This document shows positions 42,870 through 49,512 of a stretch of 64,000 bases of DNA, piece after piece. The translations under genes and the position numbers were made by a program. Source of the DNA: HGM11525 sp036307445 (GTDB lineage: Bacteria; Bacillota; Clostridia; UBA1381); the NCBI GenBank assembly GCA_036307445.1, contig JAXJXP010000029.1, positions 1 to 64,000 of the forward strand, read 5' to 3'. Under the pieces are notes generated by a model. The model did no database searches and was not told the DNA's origin. It saw nothing but the letters and a program-made list of their open reading frames with translations. Positions within the stretch are counted from its first letter, which is position 1. Each line of letters opens with the position of its first letter.

Positions 42870-42907
42870 AAAAAAACGTAGTGGTCGATGCCCACATCGA
42901 CCGCTAC
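42870..42907 (-). terminator. Terminator after the 41-aa gene
   Basis: Thirteen-bp stem GTAGTGGTCGATG/CATCGACCGCTAC with one G-U pair, loop of four, then seven T on the minus strand. Its GC-rich stem is unlike the surrounding DNA and may be a mobile or REP-like unit. Confidence 0.85.
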
Positions 42908-42923
42908 AAACAATTTAGTATTT

Positions 42924-43049
42924 TTATTCTTCAATATTTTCTTCGTTCACAAACTTTTCTTCCATTTGAAGCTGTACATTTCTCAACTCCTCAATCACGT
43001 CTGTTACCTTATTAAAAAGCTCAAGATACATTTCCTTGTAGTCTGCCAT
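42924..43049 (-). CDS. 41-residue coiled-coil protein
   Basis: A 41-residue acidic protein, MADYKEMYLELFNKVTDVIE then a Gln/Glu-rich helix. RBS AAAGGAG is 7 bases from the ATG, and a strong terminator follows. The heptad pattern suggests a single amphipathic helix that oligomerises or docks on a partner. I recall similar tiny proteins from other Clostridia, but no function. It lies just after the 6S-like RNA and its terminator. Confidence 0.7.
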   Translation of the reverse strand: MADYKEMYLELFNKVTDVIEELRNVQLQMEEKFVNEENIEE

Positions 43050-43082
43050 AATGTTTCTCCTTTCAAAAAAGCACACACAATT

Positions 43083-43112
43083 AAAAAAGCGTGGCACAAA
43101 TCTGCACCACGC
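43083..43112 (-). terminator. Terminator of the 6S-like RNA
   Basis: Ten-bp stem (GCGTGGTGCA with TGTGCCACGC, two G-U pairs), loop of four, then T6 on the minus strand. It separates the RNA from the 41-aa gene. Confidence 0.85.
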
Positions 43113-43138
43113 CAAAAAACGAGGCTCAGATTAAATTC

Positions 43139-43302
43139 ACCACAAATCTCATCCGAATACGACTGTTCCTTACATTCTAGTAACTAGCACATATTTTAGC
43201 CTACGTTTTTTACAAACACATTATGCTAATTACTAAAAAGCCACAAAAATAAGAACCTATTAAAAAATTAAGGAACATAAAAATCGTATAAGATTTGTGG
43301 TT
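43139..43302 (-). ncRNA. ssrS: 6S-like RNA (SsrS candidate)
   Basis: The ends pair perfectly: ACCACAAATCT with AGATTTGTGGT (43291-43301 with 43139-43149), then ATACGA/TCGTAT and TGTTCCTTA/TAAGGAACA. A large asymmetric internal loop and an apical arm (TAGTAA/TTACTA and TAGCA/TGCTA) follow. This long rod with a central bubble, about 165 bases, its own promoter and a terminator are the layout of 6S RNA, which binds sigma-A RNA polymerase as a promoter mimic. The class is inferred from structure only. Confidence 0.6.
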
Positions 43303-43308
43303 GTTTAC

Positions 43309-43337
43309 ATTATAACACAGGAAATATCTTAAATCAA
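43309..43337 (-). promoter_or_regulatory. Promoter of the 6S-like RNA
   Basis: Minus strand TTGATT (43337-43332), 17 bases, TATAAT (43314-43309); the RNA start falls near 43302. Confidence 0.75.
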
Positions 43338-43406
43338 CACAAAAATAGACACATTATAAAATTTTCATTAAATAATGTGTCATATTTTGTCGAAATATCA
43401 TAGTGT

Positions 43407-43455
43407 GACGTTCACGAACGTCCCGCGATTAACGGACCGTCCAGGAGTCCGGTCC
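43407..43455. repeat. GC-rich double hairpin, REP-like
   Basis: Two adjacent hairpins, GACGTTC/GAACGTC (43407-43422) and GGACCG/CGGTCC (43434-43455), follow the GGGtGRT gene. They are far more GC-rich than the neighbourhood. No T-run follows, so this is probably an intergenic palindromic repeat rather than a terminator. Only one clear copy is seen here. Confidence 0.45.
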
Positions 43456-43475
43456 CTACAATTATTAAATTGATA

Positions 43476-44477
43476 TTATTTATTAAGTGCTTCTTCAACT
43501 GCAACCGCAATAGCAACAGTCATACCAACCATCGGGTTGTTACCTGCGCCGATAAGTCCCATCATTTCAACGTGAGCGGGAACTGATGAAGAACCTGCAA
43601 ACTGTGCGTCTGAGTGCATTCTTCCCATTGTATCTGTCATACCGTAAGAAGCCGGACCTGCAGCCATATTATCGGGGTGAAGTGTACGTCCTGTACCGCC
43701 GCCTGATGCAACTGAGAAGTACTTCTTACCCTGCTCGATACATTCCTTCTTGTATGTACCTGCAACAGGATGCTGGAAACGTGTCGGGTTTGTTGAGTTA
43801 CCTGTGATAGAAACGTCAACGCCCTCAAGATGCATTATTGCAACACCCTCACGAACATCGTCAGCACCGTAGCAACGAACCTTTGCTCTCTCACCATTTG
43901 AGTATGCTGTTTCCTTAACTACTGAAACCTTACCTGTTGAATAGTCAAACTGTGTCTGAACATAGGTAAAGCCGTTAATTCTTGAGATAATCTGAGCAGC
44001 ATCCTTACCAAGACCGTTAAGAATAACTCTCAAATCTTCTTTTCTTGCTTTGTTAGCTGAACGTGCAAGACCGATAGCGCCCTCTGCAGCAGCAAATGAC
44101 TCGTGACCTGCAAGGAATGCAAAGCACTTTGTTTCTTCTCTTAGAAGCATTGCGCCGAGGTTACCGTGGCCGATACCAACCTTTCTGTCGTCAGCAACCG
44201 AGCCGGGGATACAGAAGGACTGAAGTCCCAAACCAATTTTCTCAGCAGCGTCAGCAGCCTTCTTGCAATTTTCCTTAATAGCAATAGCTGCACCTACAGT
44301 GTAAGCCCAGCAAGCATTCTCGAAACAAATCGGCTGAATGCTCTTTACGATACCATAAGCATCTACTCCTGCGTCATCGCAGATTTTCTTAGCCTCTTCA
44401 ATGGAGGAAATGCCGTGTTTAGCAAGCTCCGCATTGATTTGGTCTATTCTTCTTTCATAACTTTCAAACAGTGCCAT
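43476..44477 (-). CDS. GGGtGRT protein
   Basis: A 333-residue soluble protein of the family named after its motif, seen here as SVASGGGTGRTLHPDN at about 255. Other conserved-looking stretches are CFAFLAGHESFAAAEGAIGL and GMTDTMGRMHSDAQFAGSSS. Its function is not established. It is always, to my knowledge, next to a NifU-like scaffold protein, as here with a gap of 14 bases, which suggests a shared metal-cluster or redox task in anaerobes. Confidence 0.88.
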   Translation of the reverse strand: MALFESYERRIDQINAELAKHGISSIEEAKKICDDAGVDAYGIVKSIQPICFENACWAYTVGAAIAIKENCKKAADAAEKIGLGLQSFCIPGSVADDRKVGIGHGNLGAMLLREETKCFAFLAGHESFAAAEGAIGLARSANKARKEDLRVILNGLGKDAAQIISRINGFTYVQTQFDYSTGKVSVVKETAYSNGERAKVRCYGADDVREGVAIMHLEGVDVSITGNSTNPTRFQHPVAGTYKKECIEQGKKYFSVASGGGTGRTLHPDNMAAGPASYGMTDTMGRMHSDAQFAGSSSVPAHVEMMGLIGAGNNPMVGMTVAIAVAVEEALNK

Positions 44478-44491
44478 TATGCGTTACCTCC

Positions 44492-45184
44492 TTATTCATG
44501 TCTGGGGTCTAAGAGCTTTGCAGCATCGTCAACCCTACCGTACTGACCGCTTGCCTTCTCGAGTGCCTCGTTTGCGTCCATACCCTTAGCAATCATTTCC
44601 ATCATCTTGCCGAGGTGAACAAACTTGTAGCCGATAATCTCGTCATTATCGTCAACAGCAATCTTTGTAATATAACCTTCAGCAAGCTCAAGGTAACGGG
44701 GACCCTTTTCAAGTGTTGCATATGTAGTACCAACCTGTGAACGAAGTCCTTTGCCAAGGTCTTCAAGTCCTGCACCGATGGGCAGACCGTCCTCTGAGAA
44801 TGCAGTCTGTGTACGACCGTAAACAATCTGAAGGAACAATTCTCTCATAGCTGTGTTGATAGCATCACATACAAGGTCTGTATTAAGTGCCTCTAAAAGT
44901 GTCTTTCCAATAAGAATTTCTGCAGCCATTGCAGCTGAGTGTGTCATACCTGAACATCCAACAGTCTCAACAAGAGCCTCCTGAATAACACCCTCTTTAA
45001 CATTAAGTGTAAGCTTACATGTACCCTGCTGCGGTGCACACCAGCCTATACCGTGTGTAAGACCGGATATATCGCTGATAACCTTTGCTTGTGTCCATCT
45101 TCCCTCCTGAGGGATGGGAGCCGGACCGTGATATGCGCCCTTTTTAAGCGGACACATTGCTTCGACTTCGCTTGAATATTTCAT
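44492..45184 (-). CDS. NifU/IscU-like iron-sulfur scaffold homologue
   Basis: A 230-residue protein. The N-terminal half resembles the IscU/NifU fold, with ligand-type Cys in GIGWCAPQQGTCKL, ETVGCSGMTHSAAMAAEIL and LVCDAIN. The C-terminal half is extra and unassigned. It is paired with the GGGtGRT protein gene in one transcript from the promoter at 45250-45277. The lack of IscS/SufS nearby argues for a specialised role rather than general cluster assembly. Confidence 0.82.
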   Translation of the reverse strand: MKYSSEVEAMCPLKKGAYHGPAPIPQEGRWTQAKVISDISGLTHGIGWCAPQQGTCKLTLNVKEGVIQEALVETVGCSGMTHSAAMAAEILIGKTLLEALNTDLVCDAINTAMRELFLQIVYGRTQTAFSEDGLPIGAGLEDLGKGLRSQVGTTYATLEKGPRYLELAEGYITKIAVDDNDEIIGYKFVHLGKMMEMIAKGMDANEALEKASGQYGRVDDAAKLLDPRHE

Positions 45185-45249
45185 TCAAATTCTCCTTTCG
45201 TTATATACATAGCAATCTTTAGACTTCTATGCAAATTCCTACATTGTTA

Positions 45250-45277
45250 ATTATACCACAAATTTTCCAATAATCAA
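45250..45277 (-). promoter_or_regulatory. Promoter of the NifU-like/GGGtGRT operon
   Basis: Minus strand TTGATT (45277-45272), 16 bases, TATAAT (45255-45250). The divergent 283-base region also carries the perR promoter and Fur box. Confidence 0.65.
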
Positions 45278-45387
45278 TACCTACGAAAAAAAATCGTAAA
45301 TTACGACAATTTTTTTATAAATTTAGGCATATATTTTATTATATAATATTGTAAGAAAAATTTTATAAGATTTTTTTAAAAAAAGTA

Positions 45388-45444
45388 TTGACAACTCAAT
45401 TATTTATGTTATAATAAAATCATAAATGATAATGATTATCATTT
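45388..45444 (+). promoter_or_regulatory. perR promoter and Fur-type box
   Basis: TTGACA (45388-45393), 16 bases, TATAAT (45410-45415). Directly at the predicted start of transcription lies TGATAATGATTATCA (45427-45441), an exact 7-1-7 Fur box, within a perfect 21-bp palindrome (45424-45444). The PerR box differs at the second base of each arm (TTATAAT). Confidence 0.85.
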
Positions 45445-45467
45445 ACGAATGCAAGGGAGGTGATGTG

Positions 45468-45857
45468 ATGAATAATCACTCACGGCACTCCAGGCAAAGA
45501 GAGGCGATTCTCGCTCTTCTGCAGTCAACGAAGCTGCATCCGACGGCCGACTGGCTATTCTCAGAGCTAAAAAAAGATTTTCCCAACATAGGTCTGGCGA
45601 CAATCTATAGGAATTTGAAGCTTTTTGAGGAACAGGGATTAGTTGTCAGAATAGATGTCGGCGACGGCTTCGACCACTATGACGCAGATACCAGCGACCA
45701 TTACCATTTCTTCTGCGACTCTTGCAGAAAGGTTATCGACCTTGATATGCCGCCGTTGCAATTTGACGAGGTAATCCCTGATGGGTTCTCTTCCGAGCAT
45801 CATCAGTTGGTTTTCTTCGGCAAATGCAAAAATTGTAAACCAGAGCTATGCTCATAA
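45468..45857 (+). CDS. perR: Fur-family regulator, PerR-like
   Basis: A 129-residue regulator. The winged helix has KLHPTADWLFSELKKDFP and IGLATIYRNLKLFEEQGLV. Metal residues are seen in DHYDADTSDHYHF, and the structural zinc Cys4 site is CDSC plus CKNC near the C-terminus. N-terminal SRQREAILALL and HPTADW resemble PerR, the peroxide sensor, more than iron-sensing Fur, but its own operator is of the Fur form. RBS GGGAGGTGAT precedes an ATG at 45468. It leads the peroxide/iron operon. Confidence 0.88.
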   Translation: MNNHSRHSRQREAILALLQSTKLHPTADWLFSELKKDFPNIGLATIYRNLKLFEEQGLVVRIDVGDGFDHYDADTSDHYHFFCDSCRKVIDLDMPPLQFDEVIPDGFSSEHHQLVFFGKCKNCKPELCS

Positions 45858-45886
45858 AAAAATATTTAATTTTGGAGGAAAAGATT

Positions 45887-46471
45887 ATGAAAAAGTTTGT
45901 ATGTCCTGTTTGCGGTTATGTTCACGAGGGTGATTCTGCACCCGAGAAATGTCCACTTTGCGGTGTTCCCGGTGCTAAGTTCACTGTTATGGAAGAGGGC
46001 GCTGCTCTAGCTGCCCAGCACGAGTACGGAGTTTACGGCAAGACTGTAAAGAACAACCCCGATATCAGCGATGAAGATAAGAAGTTTATATTTGACCAGC
46101 TTATGGCTAACTTCAATGGCGAGTGTGCAGAGGTAGGTATGTATCTCTGTATGGCAAGAATTGCTCACAGAGAGGGCTATCCGGAAATCGGTCTTTACTG
46201 GGAAAAGGCAGCCTACGAAGAAGCAGAACACGCAGCTAAGTTTGCAGAGCTTTTAGGTGAGGATTTAGAGCCGAATATGAAGGCTACAACAAAGGATAAT
46301 CTCAGATGGAGAGTTGACTGCGAATATGGTGCTACAAAGGGTAAGTTTGACCTCGCTGTTTGCGCTAAGAAAAACGGCTTGGATGCAATCCACGATACAG
46401 TTCACGAAATGGCAAGAGACGAAGCTCGTCACGGCAAAGGCTTAGAGGGACTTTTGAAGAGATATTTCTAA
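45887..46471 (+). CDS. Reverse rubrerythrin
   Basis: A 194-residue peroxidase. The rubredoxin-type FeS4 domain comes first (FVCPVCGYVHEGDSAPEKCPLCGVPG), and the ferritin-like di-iron domain follows with GECAEVGMYLCMARIA, KAAYEEAEHAAKFAEL and HDTVHEMARDEARHGKG (each a separate segment). The inverted domain order defines reverse rubrerythrin, which reduces H2O2 with NADH-derived electrons in clostridia and is under PerR in C. acetobutylicum. GGAGG lies 8 bases from the ATG. It follows perR by 29 bases. Confidence 0.94.
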   Translation: MKKFVCPVCGYVHEGDSAPEKCPLCGVPGAKFTVMEEGAALAAQHEYGVYGKTVKNNPDISDEDKKFIFDQLMANFNGECAEVGMYLCMARIAHREGYPEIGLYWEKAAYEEAEHAAKFAELLGEDLEPNMKATTKDNLRWRVDCEYGATKGKFDLAVCAKKNGLDAIHDTVHEMARDEARHGKGLEGLLKRYF

Positions 46472-46481
46472 TTAAATATAT

Positions 46482-46509
46482 TTGAGGCGGTTTATCAAAA
46501 CCGCCTCAA
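46482..46509 (+). other. Hairpin between rubrerythrin and ferritin genes
   Basis: Perfect 12-bp stem TTGAGGCGGTTT/AAACCGCCTCAA with 4-base loop but no T-run. It could limit read-through or stabilise the upstream mRNA. Confidence 0.6.
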
Positions 46510-46527
46510 TCTAAATGAGGTGATTTT

Positions 46528-47040
46528 ATGTTAGATAAAAAGGTAGCAAAACTAATTAACGAACAAGTCAACAAAGAGCTATATTCTGCTTATTTATATC
46601 TTGATTTCTCGATTTTCTACGAGGCTCAAGGACTTGATGGTTTCTCAAACTGGTATATGATTCAGGCTCAAGAAGAAAGAGACCATGCAATGCTGTTTCT
46701 CAAATATCTGCAGAATAACGGCGAAAGTGTAACTTTAGATACCGTTGCAAAGCCTGATAAAGAATTGAAAATCCTTATGGATCCATTAAAATTCGGTTTT
46801 GAACACGAGCAGTATGTAACCAGCCTTATAAACGATATTTACGCTGCAGCATATGACGTTAAGGATTTCAGAACAATGCAGTTTTTGGACTGGTTCGTAA
46901 AAGAGCAGCTTGAAGAGGAAAAGAACGCAGATGATATGATTAAAAAGATGGAGCTTTTCGGCAACGATTCAAAAGGATTATATTCTCTCGACAGCGAATA
47001 TGCCGCAAGAATGTATACTCCACCTTCATTAGTGTTATAA
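46528..47040 (+). CDS. ftn: Ferritin
   Basis: A 170-residue non-heme ferritin storing iron as ferric mineral. The four-helix bundle has ferroxidase residues in NEQVNKELYSAYLYLDFSIF, WYMIQAQEERDHAMLFLKYL and FEHEQYVTSLINDIY. The length and QEERDHA motif are standard for prokaryotic FtnA. It lies in the perR operon, so iron sequestration is coupled to peroxide defence. Confidence 0.95.
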   Translation: MLDKKVAKLINEQVNKELYSAYLYLDFSIFYEAQGLDGFSNWYMIQAQEERDHAMLFLKYLQNNGESVTLDTVAKPDKELKILMDPLKFGFEHEQYVTSLINDIYAAAYDVKDFRTMQFLDWFVKEQLEEEKNADDMIKKMELFGNDSKGLYSLDSEYAARMYTPPSLVL

Positions 47041-47064
47041 TTATATAAAAGGAGATGTTTATAT

Positions 47065-47220
47065 ATGAAAAAATATGTATGTCCGTGCGGATATGTTTAT
47101 GACCCCGAAAAGGGCGAGCCGGAAAACGGTATCGCAGCAGGTACTGCTTGGGAAGACGTCCCTGAAGGTTATGTTTGTCCCGTATGCGGTCTTGGCAAAG
47201 ATGCCTTTGAAGAGGAATAA
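47065..47220 (+). CDS. Rubredoxin with a shortened first cysteine knuckle
   Basis: A 51-residue rubredoxin, electron donor to rubrerythrin. The second FeS4 knuckle is canonical (CPVCGLGKDAF), and the central YVYDPEKGEPENGIAAGT and WEDVP are typical. The first knuckle reads YVCPCGYVYD, that is CxCGY, with one residue fewer than the usual CxxCGY. The DNA there (TGT CCG TGC GGA TAT) is unambiguous. RBS AAAGGAGATG is 8 bases away. Either it still binds iron in a strained site, or it is a known minor subtype. Confidence 0.88.
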   Translation: MKKYVCPCGYVYDPEKGEPENGIAAGTAWEDVPEGYVCPVCGLGKDAFEEE

Positions 47221-47225
47221 CGCAA

Positions 47226-47262
47226 AAGAACACTTCACATCAAGTGAAGTGTTCTTATTTTT
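47226..47262 (+). terminator. Terminator of the perR-rubredoxin operon
   Basis: Perfect 13-bp stem AAGAACACTTCAC/GTGAAGTGTTCTT, 5-base loop, followed by ATTTTTAT. It ends just before the convergent mutase gene. Confidence 0.88.
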
Positions 47263-48961
47263 ATAATCCAAGTTGTTTCTTTACATCTGCAAGAACATCA
47301 TCAATCATCTTATCTGCGTATTCATAACTGTCAGCAGAAGTGCCAAGATAAATTTTGATTTTCGGCTCTGTACCTGACGGTCTTACAATGAAATATGTCT
47401 TTCCGTCAGATAAGCGATAGCTTAATACGTCTGATTTAGGAAGTCCTGTGTCATCGTTCTGGTAATCTGTAACAGAGGTTACATCCATACCAAAAGCAGA
47501 AGTAATCGGAGTTTTGCGGAGATTTGCAAGAAGCTCTGCCATCTTTTCCATTCCGTCCTTACCCGGCATCGTTATAGAAATTGTTCTTTCTACAAAATAG
47601 CCGTACTTCTTATATATATTCTGCAATGCTTCATACGGAGACATACCCTTGGTTTTATAATATGCTGCCATTTCGGCAATAAGCATAGTTGCAACTACAC
47701 CGTCTTTATCCCTTGTGTGTGTTCCGACAAGATAGCCGTAGCTTTCCTCAAAGCCGATAAGGTATGTGTGTGAGCCTGTTTCTTCAAAGGCTGTCATCTT
47801 TTCACCAATATACTTGAAGCCTGTCAAAACATTCATTATTTCGGTGTTATAAGCCTTTGCAATAGCAGCGGCAAGCTCTGTTGTAACAATAGTCTTTATA
47901 ACTACACCATTTGCAGGAAGTGTGCCGTTTTCCTCTTTTGCACGTAGAATATACTCGACAAGAAGTGCTCCAGTCTGGTTTCCGGTAAGCGTTCTGTATT
48001 CACCCTCAGCATCTCGAACAACTATTCCCACTCTGTCGCAATCGGGGTCGGTGCCGATAATCAAATCAACATCATTTTCCTTTGCAAGCTCAATCGCTCT
48101 TGTAAAGCCTTCTTTATTTTCAGGATTAGGCGATTTTACCGTCGGGAAGTTGCCGTCCTCTGTGTCCTGCTCTTCTACAACAATAACATTTTTAAATCCA
48201 ATTCTCTTTAAAACCTCTTTAATCGGCCTTGAGCCTGTTCCGTGGAACGGAGTGTAAACAAGGCGCATTGTGTCAGCAACCTGATGAATAGCATCAGGTT
48301 TAATCTGCTGTTTCATTACGGTTGTGATAAACTTTTCATCAAGTGCATCGTCTGTATATGTAAGTAGTCCTGACTCAAATGCTTCATCAAGTGTTACTAT
48401 CTTCACTCCGTCAAACACATCACAAGCGGATATTGCATCAATAACAGTCTTAGCTGCCTCAGGCGGAAGCTGTCCGCCATCAGGACCGTAAACCTTATAT
48501 CCGTTATATTCCTTAGGATTATGGCTTGCTGTTATCATTACGCCCGCTGCGCAACCAAGCTCTCTTATACCAAAGGATACCTCGGGTACCGAATGTACTT
48601 TAGGGAACAAATATGTTCTTATTCCGTTGGCACAAAGCACTCTGGCAGTTTCTTCAGCAAATACTCTTGAAAAGTTTCTTGTGTCATAACCAATAAGTAC
48701 GCCTGCTTTTTTAGCCTCTTCACCTTCGACATTGACGTATTGAGCAACTCCCTGACTCGCCTGACGAACGTTATATATGTTTATTCTGTTAGTACCCATA
48801 CCGAGTATACCGCGCATACCCGCAGTACCAAACTCAAGCTCACGGTAAAATCTTTCTTCAATCTCTTTTTCATCATCTGCAATTGCCATAAGCTCAGCTT
48901 TTTCCTCAGCGCTTAGCTCTTCCCTGTTTATCCATCTTTCATAATTTTCTTTATAACCCAT
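47261..48961 (-). CDS. pgcA: Phospho-sugar mutase (phosphoglucomutase type)
   Basis: A 566-residue alpha-D-phosphohexomutase. The catalytic serine is in VMITASHNPKEYNGYKVYG, the metal loop is IIGTDPDCDRVGIVVRD, the sugar-binding loop is GFEESYGYLVG, and the phosphate-binding loop is FIVRPSGTEPKIKIYL. The length of about 570 fits the PgcA/PGM2 group, interconverting glucose-6- and glucose-1-phosphate. The start has AGGAGG upstream. Confidence 0.94.
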   Translation of the reverse strand: MGYKENYERWINREELSAEEKAELMAIADDEKEIEERFYRELEFGTAGMRGILGMGTNRINIYNVRQASQGVAQYVNVEGEEAKKAGVLIGYDTRNFSRVFAEETARVLCANGIRTYLFPKVHSVPEVSFGIRELGCAAGVMITASHNPKEYNGYKVYGPDGGQLPPEAAKTVIDAISACDVFDGVKIVTLDEAFESGLLTYTDDALDEKFITTVMKQQIKPDAIHQVADTMRLVYTPFHGTGSRPIKEVLKRIGFKNVIVVEEQDTEDGNFPTVKSPNPENKEGFTRAIELAKENDVDLIIGTDPDCDRVGIVVRDAEGEYRTLTGNQTGALLVEYILRAKEENGTLPANGVVIKTIVTTELAAAIAKAYNTEIMNVLTGFKYIGEKMTAFEETGSHTYLIGFEESYGYLVGTHTRDKDGVVATMLIAEMAAYYKTKGMSPYEALQNIYKKYGYFVERTISITMPGKDGMEKMAELLANLRKTPITSAFGMDVTSVTDYQNDDTGLPKSDVLSYRLSDGKTYFIVRPSGTEPKIKIYLGTSADSYEYADKMIDDVLADVKKQLGL

Positions 48962-48993
48962 TACTTTTTCCTCCTATTCATATATTTAAATAT

Positions 48994-49022
48994 ATTATAC
49001 ACCATTTTTTTCCATATTTCAA
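48994..49022 (-). promoter_or_regulatory. pgcA promoter
   Basis: Minus strand TTGAAA (49022-49017), 17 bases, TATAAT (48999-48994). Confidence 0.75.
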
Positions 49023-49042
49023 TCGGTTTTTAAATTATATAT

Positions 49043-49080
49043 AAAATAGACGGTACGGGAATGTCCGTACCGTCTATTTT
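49043..49080 (-). terminator. Hairpin at the end of the pfl operon
   Basis: Perfect 16-bp stem (49043-49058 with 49065-49080), loop of six, starting at the stop codon of the glycyl-radical gene. The following minus strand is A/T-rich without a long T-run. Confidence 0.8.
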
Positions 49081-49315
49081 ATATATTAGCATGAAATGTT
49101 CTTGAAATAACATCATCCTGCTGCTCTTTTGTAAGCTTTATAAAGTTCACAGCATAACCCGACACACGAACTGTAAGCTGCGGATATTTTTCCGGATGTT
49201 TCTGTGCATCAAGAAGTGTTTCTCTTGTGAACACATTAACATTCAGATGATGTCCGCCCTGTTTTGCATATCCGTCAAGCAATGATACAAGATTATCAAC
49301 CTGCTGAGTTGCCAT
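49079..49315 (-). CDS. Separate C-terminal glycyl-radical domain of pyruvate formate-lyase
   Basis: A 78-residue protein. GGHHLNVNVFTRETLLDAQ, then the glycyl-radical loop LTVRVSGYAVNF with Gly53, then TKEQQDDVISRTFH reproduces the last 75 or so residues of PFL. It is translated from its own ATG with AAAGGATGG upstream. It could be the missing end of the adjacent PFL core or a GrcA/YfiD-like spare part. Because the core next door lacks this domain altogether, the first reading is much more likely. Confidence 0.92.
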   Translation of the reverse strand: MATQQVDNLVSLLDGYAKQGGHHLNVNVFTRETLLDAQKHPEKYPQLTVRVSGYAVNFIKLTKEQQDDVISRTFHANI

Positions 49316-49333
49316 AAAAAAACCATCCTTTCG

Positions 49334-49510
49334 TTATTTATCATCAATATCCTTATGCAATGTCGGCACACTGCACGCACCGCCCTCTAACGAGCAAGAG
49401 GCGCAGTTTTCTACATTACTGATTTCTCCTGTCTTTACATTGATATGACCGCTGCCCTTTTTTATGCAATTATCAATCATATCAACAAGCTTTTCATAAT
49501 CCTTTTCCAT
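49334..49510 (-). CDS. 58-residue Cys-rich protein between the pfl parts
   Basis: A 58-residue protein, MEKDYEKLVDMIDNCIKKGS to the C-terminal DIDDK, with four Cys (one in NC near residue 15 and a CASC-LEGGAC cluster at about 36-46). The start lies just 3 bases after the PFL core stop, with AAGGA inside the core's end, and the stop is 18 bases before the glycyl-radical gene. The Cys cluster could bind a metal or form a disulfide. Not recognised. Its place between two halves of one enzyme suggests a role in assembly or protection, which is inference. Confidence 0.8.
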   Translation of the reverse strand: MEKDYEKLVDMIDNCIKKGSGHINVKTGEISNVENCASCSLEGGACSVPTLHKDIDDK

Positions 49511-49512
49511 AA

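Noticed and set aside
46482..46509. Terminator inside the perR operon
   Set aside because: No T-run follows the hairpin, and the ferritin and rubredoxin genes downstream have no convincing promoter of their own.
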